A stretch of DNA of 64,000 nucleotides from Boesenbergia rotunda (lineage: Eukaryota > Streptophyta > Magnoliopsida > Zingiberales > Zingiberaceae). The stretch lies in contig JAGFNQ010002309.1 in the NCBI GenBank assembly GCA_024364735.1, positions 147,182-211,181 on the forward strand, written 5' to 3'. The translations under genes were made by a program, and so were the position numbers. Every line of letters starts with the position of its first letter. The stretch's first letter is position 1. The notes beneath the pieces are model-generated. The model was not told the origin of the DNA. It did no database searches and saw only the letters and a program-made list of their open reading frames with translations. This document shows positions 22,026 to 34,004 of this stretch, piece by piece.

Positions 22026-23301
22026 CTTGCGAAAGATCGTACAAAGTTTAGAAAACTTTTATATGTGATATAGAAGTAGGATATAATTTTATTATAGATT
22101 GTATAATGTATGAGCATTTGTCGAGATACAAAAGTTTGTGTTGATCAAACTAAAAGTCTATAGCATCATCATATGAAATATGAAAGTGTGCTATGATACG
22201 AATGTACTCAACAAATTTTATAACCTATGGTTTCGGCTCATGAGCATTTTTACAATCATAATAAAAATTGATATCCTAAATCTATTGTATTTGATTGATG
22301 ACATGGTGCATGGTTATGGCCTTAACCCCAATGTGATTGGATGTATGTATGTGTGTGTGTATATTGTAATTCATAATATGGTCAGTGTGTCATGCCTTGT
22401 CTCTATTTTTCCTAGTTGTAAAAATAGATTTAGACTCGAATGTAACTTGAGTTTTCCTACATTGTAATGTACAAAAGGAGCAGTGGAGTGTCCATTGAAG
22501 AATGAAGTTACAAGAAGGATGCCGACCACACACGATGACCGAAGGATGCACTTGGAGAAGATGTTATCCCTAGGTTGACCATCGATCTTCTCATTGGCTT
22601 GAGAAGATCATAGTATACGGGTCATTACCATATCATGTTTTCATGCTTATATGTTGACATATGCTATGTATTTGTATATGATGCATTCTTAGATGCTTAT
22701 CTTAATTATGTCAACTCAATATGCCTACCAAAGTTTGATACTCATAAACTACCTCGATCATTTGTTGTTGGATTTGTCAAAGCAAAGCAACGCATTTTAT
22801 CTTGGTAGAGTGCGAGAGGACAATTGTGATGTCCCACTATCAAACTTTGGGTGAGACTTAACTAAGTCCCCTCAATTAGATTGAGAAACTTGGTGGCATA
22901 TCCCAAAAGTTGGGAAAATTGGGTAAGAGAACAATTATTCCATGTCTTGGGCGATTAGCCAAAGCTAACTTAAGATGATGTGTAATGTGGATCTTGACCC
23001 TTTGTTTCAAAGAGTTGCATGAGATGTAATTGGTAAAATGTTACCTACCTAATTATACCAAGTCTTGGGCGATTAGCCAAAGCTAACTCAAGATGAAGTA
23101 TAATATGGATCTTGTCCCACATGAATAATGATTGCTATTTGGTTTGGAGCTAGTAGTGTTGGTAAATTGAGTTTGCCTACATCCATGACTAGCCCCAACC
23201 AAAGCTCTACGATTCAGTGGGAGCATCATTTAATTAAAGGCCTAATTAAATGAATTAGATATGATACTTATTTCTGCATAATTTTACTATTGTAGATCAC
23301 C
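22026..23301 (+). other. Leader of element E
   Basis: About 1.28 kb between PBS and gag without a recognisable gene. It includes a repeated CTTGGGCGATTAGCCAAAGCTAACT segment (near 22946 and 23064). Such leaders normally hold packaging and dimerisation signals, but none can be assigned here. Confidence 0.6.
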
Positions 23302-23829
23302 ATGTCATCTAACACGTCAAATACTCTCTCTCTGCGATCCGTCCTTGAGAAGGACAAGCTCAACGGAGATAATTTCCTGGACTGGTACAGAAACATGAGG
23401 ATAATCCTCAAACAAGAACGAAAACTGTACGTCCTCGAGCAATCTCTTCCAGAAGCACCCGCCGCTACCGCTACCCGTGCCAAAATGGATGCTTACAAGA
23501 AGCATCAGGATGATGCACTTGATGTATCATGCCTTATGCTTGCCACCATGAACTCTGAGCTTCAGAAGCAACATGAGAACATGAATGCACATGAGATGGT
23601 TGAGCATCTAAAGCAACTATATCAAGGGCAAGCTAGGCACGAGCGGTTTGAGGTGTCTAAAGCCCTATTTGCATACAAGATACAAGAAGGAACTCCTGTA
23701 GGAACTCACGTACTCAAGATGATTGGGTATGTCGAGAACCTTGAAAGACTAGGATTTCCACTGGGCCAAGAATTGACAACAGACCTTATTATGCAATCAT
23801 TATGCAATCATTATCAGAAGAAAGACTGA
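23302..23829 (+). pseudogene. gag: N-terminal copia gag of element E, truncated by deletion
   Basis: The ATG at 23302 gives about 170 residues: LEKDKLNGDNFLDWYRNMR, then KQERKLYVLEQSLPEAP and a helical region ending LGQELTTDLIMQSL. This is the copia Gag capsid fold (UBN2 type). The frame ends at TGA 23827-23829. The C-terminal capsid, zinc knuckle, protease, integrase and N-terminal RT that should follow are absent. At the junction ATGCAATCATT is present twice in tandem (23792-23815), possibly a repair footprint. RT sequence follows within 10 bp in another frame. Confidence 0.88.
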
Positions 23830-25240
23830 CATGGATGGACGCATGCATACCTATAAAGGGAGATTGGTAGCTAAAGGTTTCAAACAAATTCATGGTATCG
23901 ACTATAATGAAACCTTTTCACCAGTGGTGATGCTTAAGTCTATTCAGATCATGCTTGCTATTGAAGCTTACCATGACTACGTGATCTTGCAGATGGATGT
24001 CAAAACCGCATTCCTAAATGGGAATTTACTCGAGGATGTGTACATGACACAACCTGAGGGTTTTATAGATCCAGAGCATGCTGGAAAGGTATGTAAATTG
24101 CAAAGGTCCATTTATAGACTAAAGCAAGCTTCTCGAAGCTAGAATCTTCGGTTCGATGATGTAATCAAAGCGTTTGGTTTCATCAAGAATGAAGATGAAC
24201 CCTGTGTCTACAAGAGGGTTAGTGGGAGCACAGTTGTCTTCCTGATCTTGTATGTGGATGACATACTCCTCATTGGGAATGATATCCCTTCACTACAGTC
24301 TGTGAAGACGTGGCTAGGGAATTGTTTCTCAATGAAAGACTTAGGTGAAGCAGCCTATATCCTAGGCATCAAGATCTATAGAGATAGATCTAAGAGATTG
24401 CTTGGCTTAAGTCAGAGTACATATATTGACAAGGTGCTTAATCGTTTTGCCATGCAGAATTCCAAGAAGGGATTTCTGTCAATGTCACATGGTGTGAGTC
24501 TTTCGAAGACTCAAGGTCTCTCTTCTAAGGAGGAGAGAGACCATATGGATCAGATCCCTTATGCATCCACTATAGGGTCTATCATATACGCCATGCTTTG
24601 TACTCGACCAGATGTCTCGTATGCTTTGAGCTTGACGAGCAGGTACCAGTCAGATCTAGGTGAAAGTCACTAGACAGCTGTCAAGAATATTCTTAAGTAC
24701 TTGCGAAGGTCGAAAGAATATTTCTTGATATTTGGAGGCACTGAGGAGCTAGCTGTAAAGGGTTACAGTGACGCAAGCTTCCAAACAGACAGGGATGATT
24801 TTAGATCGTAGTCAGGGTATGTGTTTTGCCTGAATGGTGGCACTGTGAGCTGGAAGAGTTCAAAGCAGGATACAGTCGCAGATTCTACAACAGAGGCCGA
24901 GTATATTGCCGTGTCTGAGGCGGCAAAAGAGGCTGTTTGGATCCGGAAGTTCATTGCAGAGCTTGGTGTGATTCCTAGCATTGTGGACCCGATAGACCTC
25001 TATTGTAACAACAATGGGGCTATTGCACAGGCTAAGGAACCTCGGTCATATCAGCGGACCAGACATATACTACAGTGCTTCCATCTCATTCAAGAGATCA
25101 TCGATAGAGGAGATGGGAGGATATGCAGAGTATACACTGATTCTAACATCACAGATCCTTTGACCAAGGCATTGGCACAAAAGAAGCATGATGGTCACAC
25201 CAGGTCACTGGGTATTAGATATTACAGTGATTGGCACTAG
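23826..25240 (+). pseudogene. pol: RT-RNase H remnant of element E
   Basis: All blocks are in one frame. YKGRLVAKGFKQ and QMDVKTAFLNG mark the fingers/palm with the first catalytic Asp. LYVDDILLIGND (about 24248) holds the two catalytic Asp residues. The RNase H follows with GYSDASF, STTEAEY and TDPLTKAL. Three TAG codons interrupt the frame (24140, 24671 and 24809), at positions expected to be Trp, Trp and Gln. The protein ends at about 25238, directly before the PPT. RT starts without its N-terminal part because of the deletion joining it to gag. Confidence 0.9.
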
Positions 25241-25242
25241 TG

Positions 25243-25254
25243 CTAGTGGGAGAT
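25243..25254 (+). other. Polypurine tract of element E
   Basis: CTAGTGGGAGAT directly before the TGTTAG of the 3' LTR. It is short, as in many copia elements. Confidence 0.75.
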
Positions 25255-26934
25255 TGTTAGTAGGAGTCCTAAAGCCAATTATGTGATGATTGACTAGGGA
25301 CATTTTGTATCATATTCTATTATTAATTAAGGCATGTTTGGTTATTATACTTACTTTGTATTAGTGCCAAATAACTAAGTATAATAATGTCCTTGGGTAG
25401 TAGGTTCTTATCTACATTATATCGATTGGTTGAATCGATAGTGAGATAATGTAGAGAACACTACTCTAAACCATTCCTAGTCATGTATTAATATTCAAGG
25501 GCAATATTAATGCATGGAGACTAGCATGTAGGTCAACTGATGACTTAAGCTCACAAGTCATGGATATGTGATATCAAGTTGACACATGGGTATACATTGG
25601 AGAATGTGTACTGAATTGACCCGTCATGAGAAAATTTCATAGATTGTCATATGAGTGTCATAAACATTCTCATGTGACTATTGGTATGAATAGTCCTTAG
25701 ACCTAAAGTCACTATGGTTCCCTATATATGGAGTTATGTACTTTGGTATCGTCAAACGTCACCCGTAACAGGGTGGACTATAAAGGCGATTACTGGGTAT
25801 GTAATGAATTATGCGGAGGGATGTGAGTGATGTAGATGAGATCTATCCCTCACATATGACGGGAGTGATATCTGTGGGCCCCTTGATCGAGTAGGACTAC
25901 TAAAACGCATGGACATGCTCAAATGAGTCAATATGAGATATTGAGCTCGTTTGTTTGAGTGAGACTACTCGGGGATCAAGAAATACAAGATTGACTGAGG
26001 ATGACACGGTCTATGCCTCATTGGTCAATCTAGATTTCGAGGATAGAAGGACAAGGTTATACATTATCATAGTCACGGAGGTTTAGTCGGATCTCGACTT
26101 TTCTTGTTACTTGGGTAGTAATGATGCATTGCTAGATGTCACTCATTGCTTATGTGCCTAAAGTTGTTTAGACACATTGCCAATATTACGAGAACCTATT
26201 GGGTCACACACTAAGGACACGATGCTTCGGAGATTAATTGATCTTGGTTTGATTAAGATTTGATTCGAATTGGATTAATTGAGTTAGACTCAAGTGAATC
26301 CAATTAGATTATGGGATTGAGTCTAATTTGAGTTAGACTCATCTAGATTAGACTCAACCACTTAATTATGGATAATATTCATTAAAGGGTTTAATAAATA
26401 TTATTTAAGAGGAAGGCTAAGAGACGTTCTATTCATTAGATGAATATAATATTAAGAGTCTCAAGGAATACCAAGAGGCTTGGTATTCATTGGATTTTAT
26501 AAGCATTAAGATGAGAGAAGCTCAAGGGACATAGACCCTTGGTATTCATTAGATGAGTATAAATATCCCCCCCCCCTTGTCAAAGGCTAGGGTGTGCATC
26601 TCTCTTCCTCTTCTTTCTTCCTCCTTGTCCATAACTCACTAGTGGAGGTTCTTGTGCTTTGTGAACCATCCCAAGTTGCTAGCACAACTAAGGTGGTTCT
26701 TCTCTGAGGCGTAGATCGTGTTCGTGTGGATACGCATAGAGGCATGGACACTTGAATGTGCAAGAGATCCGGCGAACCAAAGGACTAGCGGGATAAACGA
26801 AGGGCACGTGACAAAGGTATTCCTATAAGATAGGAATTGTAGATCACTTTGTATGAGTTTTTCTTTCGCATGGATCGCTCGAGGGATCTTATTTCTGCTG
26901 TGATTTTAAATGTTTTTACCTATAGATCCCTACC
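25255..26934 (+). mobile_element. 3' LTR of element E
   Basis: Colinear with the 5' LTR. The TATAAATA box lies at 26558-26565. Differences from the 5' LTR are scattered single bases plus a longer oligo-C run. A pairwise count would date the insertion. Confidence 0.92.
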
Positions 26935-28413
26935 GGGGGGTGAATATCGACCGTAAAATCTTCGCAATAAACTTCGTAAACTTTCGATCGTTCTAATCAA
27001 AGTGTTAGTAGCACAGTGAAAAAGTAAAATAGAAAAATAAAAGAGCACAGCAGACACGCGGGATTTATTTACTTGGTTCCCGACCCCCAAGGGTCAGTAC
27101 ATCCAAGGCCTATGTACTCGGTGTGAGTCCACTATTGGTCTCCCTTCCGGAATTTCCAGAGGTGGAGAAAGCAAACCGAACAAACAAGGTTTGAAACTCG
27201 GCCGATCTGGACCTCCGAAGTGCCGCGCATTTCCTCCTAGAGCCTCCCGGTCGCAGAGCCCCATCGTTAGCACTTTGTCGTCAGTTAGAACGCTCAAAAT
27301 GAATCTTGGAAGTTATGTTTGAAGCTGAGGGGTCGAGGGCCCTTTTATAGGCTTCATACGAGCGCCTGTGATGATGGGGGCACCCCTATAGACTTGGTCA
27401 AACTTTATCGCAGCTGATAAAACCTTTGACCAGGGTGCCCTGGACCTCCCGGGCACCTAAATGAAAGTTTATCTCTACTTCAAACTCGAAATAGAAAATA
27501 CAGCTTTCAACATGGGCGCTTGTATCATCCCGGGCACCTGAATGGAAGCCTATTCTGCCTTCTTCATGAAACTGCCATTTTCTTCATTGAGCCAGGCGCC
27601 CCTATTGATGGGGGCGCCTGGATGCTGTTGGGAGCCCCTATTGATGGGGGTGCCTGGCTTCAAAGCTTCCAGCTGCCTTCTGTGTGATTTCCCTGCTTTG
27701 TCTTCCATTCTTGGCACCTGCAAGATACACGAATACAAAGCAAATATACACACAATATTAGCCTTAAGGACTTGGTTCTGACTTTGGATTCCCACGAAAC
27801 CCTAGGTCGAACCGACGCAAGTTCCCACCCCCGAGAACACGCCTTTCACCTACTCCATTCAAGAGACGGTTGCCACCCCGTCCTTCGGGTGGACTTTTGC
27901 TTGGCTTCCGATACTCTTGGATCTCGAGACGTCCGAACCCTGACTCGTCTCTACTTCTATCCTTAGTCATCGCTCAGCTAAGTTGCTCAGTCCCTCGGAC
28001 CGACTTCGTGCCCAAACCCTAAGTCTAGGACTTCGGTGCCTAACTTCACTCATCAGGACTTTTGCCCAGCTTCACTCACCAGAACTTATTGCCCAGCTTT
28101 ACTCACCAAGTCTTCGGTGCCCAACCCTCGGCCAGGACTTCCTACCCATTCCTCGACCAGGACTTCGTGCCTACCTTCCGAGCAGGTCTTCAGTGCCCAT
28201 CCCTTTGCTAGGACATAGTACCCAATCCATGATCAGGACTTAGTGCCCAATTCTTCGAACCAGGACTTATTGCCTAGGTTTACTAGGACTTTGGTTCATT
28301 TTGTTACTCCTCTCTTAACTCTCCTTTCCTTGTTCAATGTATCACTGACTTAAGTATTTGTCAAACATTAAAACACTTAGAGGAGGATATCACTGATGCA
28401 ACTTGTACCAACA
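26935..28413 (-). mobile_element. Main part of the 3' LTR of element D
   Basis: Continues the LTR begun at 20316-20334 after removal of element E. It holds GACTTGGTTCC-type end blocks, a TATAAAAG box (complement of 27342-27349) preceded by GGGCGCC modules (27400-27660), and a tandem array of about 30-bp units on CAGGACTTNNTGCCCA (28020-28275). It ends CACCAACA-like at 28413. Confidence 0.88.
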
Positions 28414-28430
28414 ATCTCCCCCTTTTTGAT
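28414..28430 (-). other. Polypurine tract of element D
   Basis: The complement reads AAAAAGGGGGAGATTG next to the LTR. A second AGGGGGAGAG tract lies about 215 bp further in (28635-28650). Confidence 0.85.
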
Positions 28431-30640
28431 GTTTGACAATATCTTAAGTTAGATTGGTTGAAGGGACTAAATTATACTCCTTGGGATAAAAGAAAAAATT
28501 TGACAACCCATTTTTTGATCTTTTGGGGAAAACTTCTAACTTCCACTCACTTTTCCCCTTTTTTGAAAAACATTTTGATTTTTTTTTATCCTTTGGTAAG
28601 AGAAAAAAAAATTATTTCTAACATAAGGCGCATCTCTCCCCCTTTGTCATACATCAAAAAGAAACCAAAAATACTTGCACCAACAATGGAAACATTTTGA
28701 TCTTTTGAAAATACTTAGTATAAATTTTTGAAAGCATAGTAATACTAAGTACTTAAATTTCTAGAATAAATCCATTTTGAAGAGTATTGTGCAATTCTGA
28801 AAAAAATTTGTATCTGTAAGAAAGTGTTTGATCTGAAAAAATTTTCCTTAGAAAAATTTTAGAAAAGATTTTTCAAGTACTTTTGAGATAAATTGAGTTT
28901 TTGAAAACAATGCAAGTACTTTTGAGAAATATTATGATCTTTGAAAGATGCAAGTACTTTTTGAGAAATATTATGATCTTTGAAAAATACAAGTACTTTT
29001 TGAGAAATATAAGAATTTTTGAAAAATATAAGTACTTTGAAAAAATATTATGAGGTTTTTGAGAACTATAAGTACTTTTGAAAAATATTATTTTTAAAAC
29101 ATAATATTTTACTTGACTTGGTTTCTTTTCCAGTCTGATACAATCCTAGGAAACCTTGTTAACCACAAGGATATTTTCCTAAGTTTCCTAGAAATTTTCC
29201 AAATTCAAGAAGATATTATTTTAAAAACAACGTTTTGAAAGTGATATAGATTTAATATAAAAATAGTACTTTGAAGAAACATTGTGTTTTCAAAAATGAC
29301 TTAATAATGCAGCGCATGAAAAATATATTAAATAATTCTTTGTAATTTGACCTCCCCCTAAACTTTACCCAGTCCTAGGAAGCTTGTTGACCACAAGTAC
29401 TCTTCCTCTAAGTCTTTAGGGTTTAGTTCAGATCAAAGAAATTATCTAATAATTACCAAAAAAAAACTTTTCAGAATTTCTTCTTTTGACTCAGACTCCC
29501 CCTAAATCTGACACATCCTCGGAGTCCTTGTAGATAATTAAGGGGACCTTCCTCTGTGCCTTTAGGGTTTATCAAAATCAAATGAGACCTCGACACAATT
29601 TTAGAATGTATTTTGAAATTTCAAAAAATATTTTGAAATAAAGGTAATTTGTTAGATATAGTTTACGAAAAACATAAGACATAATATTTAAAGCACAGTT
29701 TTCGAAAACCATTTTAAAAGACAATGATTTTTCAAAAGACATTTTTGAAAGAAAATTAAAGGAATAAACCACTCCCCCTGTACCCAACACCGTTTGACTC
29801 TATCTAAGTGCCTTAAGGAACTTTAGTGTTGTCCTAGAAGGCTTGTATCTAATTGTGTGAGTCAAACAATTTTTAAAAGGATATAATTTTTTTTAAACAT
29901 ATAAAATATAATCAATCAGACAAGCATGAATTCCATAAAAATATTATTATGTTAAAGCACTATTTTGAAAGTATATTTTTAGAAAAATATTCTAACAATT
30001 TTGAAAACAATTTTTCAATTTATTAGTCCTTAACATCTCACCCATTTTAGATGTCTCAATACAGCAAGCATGGTTGCCTTATGGGTTTATTGTGAGATGC
30101 TTGAATTATTTTCTTTAATTTATTATTAAATCTAAGATTTAATTGAAACTTGTGTTAGATTCAAATCTAACAATAATAAAGTGAATTTTATTTTCAGTAA
30201 TTGGCTTCCAGGTCTTTGCGAGGGACAAGGCCTTCTTTGGTCGTAGCCTTATTGGATCATCAACCCTTTCCTTGGCAAAGCCTTTTATAGAAAATTCATC
30301 ATCAAGTTACTTCTTGAGAGATTTTGGTCTAACTAGCTTAGGTTTTGGATCGGTAGTTTCGGCTAGTTCCACCAAAAAGGCTTCCCTAACGTACTATCAT
30401 CTCACCTCCACTTAATACTAGGTTATTTAAGTTTCAACTATTCTTTTTCCTATAACCATTCTAAATCATGCATAAAATTTAAATATGAATGACATGTCAT
30501 ATATTTAAAAGAAATAGCAAATGCATGGCATGACAGTTATGCATGAGTCAAACAAGTCAAAATATTTTATTAAGTTTCTAAAGATGTATCAAATTCTCGA
30601 TTTGATACATGTCGTGTGAACCCGCGAATATGTCAACCCA
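28431..30640 (-). other. Non-coding 3' spacer of element D
   Basis: A/T-rich TTTTGAAAA low complexity (28431-29100), then blocks shared with A and G. These are two AGGGGGAG tracts (near 29345 and 29498), the CATCTCACCC...GTGAGATG inverted pair (30038-30105), the CTTCCAGGTCTTTGCGAGG block (30206), and a CATCTCACCTCCAC block (30397). No gene seen. Confidence 0.7.
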
Positions 30641-31215
30641 TTTTGACATATTTAATTTTATTAAATTAATTGTTGCGGTTTGGGTAAGATTTTATTTTAG
30701 TTTAAATTATTTAAGAATTAAGGGTTAATTAAATTAATTAAGAATTAATTTGAATTTGAACTAATTAAGGTTTCATTAATTATGAATTAATTAAGGTTTA
30801 ATTGAATTAATTTGAATTTGATTTAATTAAGATTTAATTAAATTAATTTTAATTAAATTGAATTTGATTTAATTAAGATTTAATTGAATTAATTTGAATT
30901 TGATTTAATTATGAATTAATTGAATTAATTTGAACTAATTTGAATTTGATTTAATTAAGATTTAATTGAATTAATTTGAATTAATTTGAATTTGATTTAA
31001 TTAAGATTTAATTGAATTAATTTGAATTTGATATAATTAAGATTTAATTGAAATAATTAAGGATTAATTTAAGTTAATTAATGATTAATTTAAGTTGATT
31101 AAATTAAATTGAGGTTTAATTTCGAATTAATTATCATTTTAATTTTAGAATTAATTGATTTAAAACTAAAGGATTAAGTTAAGGCTTAAAAATTAATTAA
31201 AATTTAATCAGGGTT
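30641..31215. repeat. AT-rich tandem region of TTAATTGAATT words
   Basis: Nearly pure A/T repeat of AATTTGAATTTGATTTAATT and variants, period roughly 39-40 bp in the best part. It starts just beyond the stop of the Gag-like frame. G has a comparable region at 45220-45600. Confidence 0.75.
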
Positions 31216-31226
31216 TTTAAGGTTTA

Positions 31227-32334
31227 TCATGATTTAATTTTCAAGATTTCTGGGTTGGTCAAAAGTTGTGGGTTTAATTTCATTATCTTCATTATTTCGA
31301 AAATATCTGATTCACTTACTATTTCTTCTTTATTTATCTTTTCAAGTTTTTCTAATAATTCTGGTTTATTTGAATCTTTGTAATTTTTATTGACTATGGC
31401 TTTTACCTCAGAAAATTTCATCTCCTCCTCATCCTCAAAATTACATTCTTCAATATCCTCAACATAGGTGGAGTAATATGGGCCACTAGTCAATATTTCA
31501 GGATTATCCAAGGGAATAATTAAATTATAATCTAAAGAGACATTATCTCCACTATCCTCAGAAATATTTTCATTATCCTCAGAAATATTTTTAGAAAAAT
31601 CAACTTTATCCTCAGAAGTAATTTCAATAATTTCAGGGTTATCTTTAAGATTTTTAAATTTAAGTTCAGATTTATCCAAAGGATTTTTCAAATTTAAACT
31701 CATAATTATCTAAAGGATTTTTAAATTTGAATTCAGATTTATCCAATGAATTTTCAAATTTGAACTCATAATTAATTAAAGGATTTTCAAATTTGAGTTC
31801 AGATTTATACAAAGGATTTTCAAGTTTGAATTCATAATTATCTAAAGGATTTTTAAATTTGAATTTAGATTTTAATTCAGAATTAAAATTATTAAAATTT
31901 TCAGACTTAAATTTAGGATTAATTTCAGAATTAATTTTAGAAATTAACGAATTAATGTTAAGGATTACAAGGTTAATTTCTGATATTTTAGAATTATTTA
32001 CTTTTTCTAACCGGTCATGTAAGATATCTATTTGCCTATGCAATACTTCTAACTTATCAGAAAAATTATCTAAATTATCTACAAGGGACAGTGCAGGAAT
32101 TTAAAAAAATTTTGGAACGTAAATTCTGCATACCTTTGTCGGACACTTGTTTTTGTAGTATCCGTACTTTTCGCATTTGAAGCATCGTATGTGACTTTTG
32201 TCTCTCCGGACTCCTGGCGCTGGTGCCTCCTTTGCTACTGGTGGGGAACGATTCTTATGAGTAGGGCACTGATTTTTATAGTGCCCTCTCTCCCTGCACG
32301 TGAAGCATATAATATGGAATTTAAAAACAAGCAT
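31227..32334 (-). pseudogene. Gag-like protein of element D: zinc knuckles, 11-residue repeats, acidic conserved tail
   Basis: The ATG at 32334, about 90 bp after the PBS, opens MLVFKFHIICF with a CCHC knuckle (CFTCRERGHYKNQCP). A second knuckle follows whose His is Tyr (CFKCEKYGYYKNKCP). A TAA (near 32101) interrupts, and the frame goes on with a helical DKLEVLHRQIDILHDRLEK segment. About seven 33-bp repeats encoding units such as KFENPLDKSEL come next (31640-31880). A one-base slip in a T run (about 31685) shifts to the last frame. That frame has an acidic stretch and a tail ending EIMKIMKLNPQLL. Element G has the same order and a closely similar tail (45614-45922), so this is a family protein. 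Knuckles suggest RNA binding. I do not recognise the tail. Confidence 0.7.
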
Positions 32335-32423
32335 TAAAAAAATGTACCTGATTCACCCTTGGGCTCCCCCTCAACTCCTGGCGTCGTTGCTCCGTCGGCG
32401 GTTAGTCCGGTGAAGAGCGGTCT

Positions 32424-32436
32424 GGCTCTGATACCA
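32424..32436 (-). other. Primer binding site of element D (tRNA-iMet type)
   Basis: The complement reads TGGTATCAGAGCC, two bases after the LTR end. A perfect site for initiator methionine tRNA. Confidence 0.92.
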
Positions 32437-32438
32437 CT

Positions 32439-34004
32439 TGTAGGACTGGTGTCGTCGATAGAGGGGGGGTGAATATCGACTGTAAAATTTTTGCGATAAA
32501 CTTCGTAAACTTTCGATCGTTCTAATTAAAGTGCTAGTAGCACCCCGAAAAAGTAAAACAAAAAATAAAAGAGCATAGCAGACACGCGGGATTTATTTAC
32601 TTGGTTCCCGACCCCTCAGGGTCAGTAGGTCCAAGGCCTATGTACTCGGCGTGAATCCACTATTGGTCTCCTTTTCAGAATTTCTGGAGGCGAAGAAAAC
32701 TCGTCTTACAGTTGATATACAAGCAAAAATGATAGGAATTGAAATGCAAAGTAATTAAAGCAAACCGAACAAATAAGGTTTGAAACTCGGTTGATCTGGA
32801 CCTCCGAAGTGCCGCGCACTTCCTCTTGGAGCCTCCCGGTCGCAGAGCCTCGTCGTTAGCGCTTTATCATCAATTAGAATGCTCAGAATGGATCTTGGAG
32901 GTTGTGTTTGAAGCTGAGGGGTTGAGGCCCCTTTTATAGGCTTCATACGGGCGCCTGTGATATAGACTTGGTCAAACTTTATCTCCGCGCCGAACTTGTC
33001 GCAGCTGATAAAACCTTTGACCAGGGTGCCCTGGACCTCCTGGGCGCCTGAATGAAAGCTTATCTCTGCTTCAAACTCGAAACAGCAAATACAGCTTTCA
33101 ACTTGGGCGCCTGTATCATCCCGAGCGCCTGAATGGAAGCATATTCTGCCTTCTTCACGAAACTGCCATTTTCTTCATTGAGCCAAGCGGCCCTATTGAT
33201 GGGGATGCCTGGATGCTGTTGGGCGCCCCTATTAATGGGGGCGCCTGGCTTCAAAGCTTCCAGCCGCCTTCTGTGTGATTTCCCTGCTCTGTCTTCAATT
33301 CTTGGCACTTGAAAGATACACGAATATAAAGCAAATATACACACAATATTAGCCTTAAGGACTTGGATCTAACTTCGGATTCCCACGAAACCCTAGGTCG
33401 AACCGACAGAAGTTCCCACCCCCGAGAACGCGCCTTTCACCTACTCCATTCAGGAGACAGTTGCCACCCCGTCCTTCGGGTGGACTTTTGATTAGCTTCT
33501 GATACTCTTGGATCTCGAGACTTCCGAACCCTGACCCGTCTCTACTTCTGTTCTTAGTCATCGCTCAGCTAAGTTGCTCAGTCGCTCGGACCGACTTCGT
33601 GCCCAAACCCTAAGTCCAGGACTTCGATGCCCAACTTCACTCATCAGGACTTTTACCCAGCTTCACTCACCAGGACTTATTGCCCAGCTTTACTCACCAA
33701 GTCTTCGATGCCCAACCCTCGGCCAGGACTTCTTGCCCAATACTCGACCAGGACTTCGTGCCCACCTTCTGAGCAGGTCTTCAGTGCCTAGCCCTTTGTC
33801 AGGACTTAGTGCCCAATCCATGATCAGGACTTAGTGCCCAATTCATTGAACCAGGACTTATTGCCTAGGTTTACTAGGACTTTGGTTCATTTTGTTACTC
33901 CTCTCTTAACTCCCCTTCCCTTGTTCAATGTATCACTGATTTAAGTATTTGTCAAACATTAAAACACCTAGAGGAGGACATCACTGATGCAACTTGCACC
34001 AACA
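32439..34004 (-). mobile_element. 5' LTR of element D
   Basis: The complement starts TGTTGGTGC (34004) and ends CCAGTCCTACA (32439). It has the same layout as the left LTR, including TATAAAAG, GGGCGCC modules and the array of about 30-bp units (33610-33860). It has an extra segment of about 50 bp (about 32700-32755) missing on the left. Confidence 0.92.

Larger units (their letters stand above)
20335..26934 (+). mobile_element. Element E: copia retrotransposon, internally deleted, inserted in the D LTR
   Basis: 5' LTR 20335-22010 (1676 bp), PBS 22012-22025, gag, a truncated pol, PPT and 3' LTR 25255-26934 (1680 bp). It landed in the oligo-G tract of the D 3' LTR. Five G residues lie on each side, consistent with a ggggg duplication. 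The last base of the 3' LTR (C instead of A) differs from the 5' LTR. The two LTRs are very similar by eye over their whole length, but not identical. Confidence 0.93.
20316..34004 (-). mobile_element. Element D: non-autonomous SIRE-like element inserted in H pol
   Basis: ATAGG occurs on both sides (20311-20315 and 34005-34009), and H pol reads through when D is removed. On the minus strand: 5' LTR 34004-32439 (1566 bp), PBS complementary to tRNA-iMet (32436-32424), a Gag-like frame (32334-31227), A/T-rich spacers, PPT (28428-28414) and 3' LTR (28413-20316, about 1.49 kb once element E is removed). No protease, integrase, RT or RNase H is present. D shares PBS, LTR layout and coding frame with element G. 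Confidence 0.93.

Noticed and set aside
21716..22467. Frames of 95-133 codons around the 5' LTR end of element E
   Set aside because: They cross the LTR/PBS border or lie in the leader, lack domains, and are not conserved in the 3' LTR copy as a whole.
28020..28275. Regularly spaced repeats resembling a CRISPR array
   Set aside because: Units of about 30 bp are contiguous and degenerate, with no unique spacers, and lie in LTRs of a plant retrotransposon.
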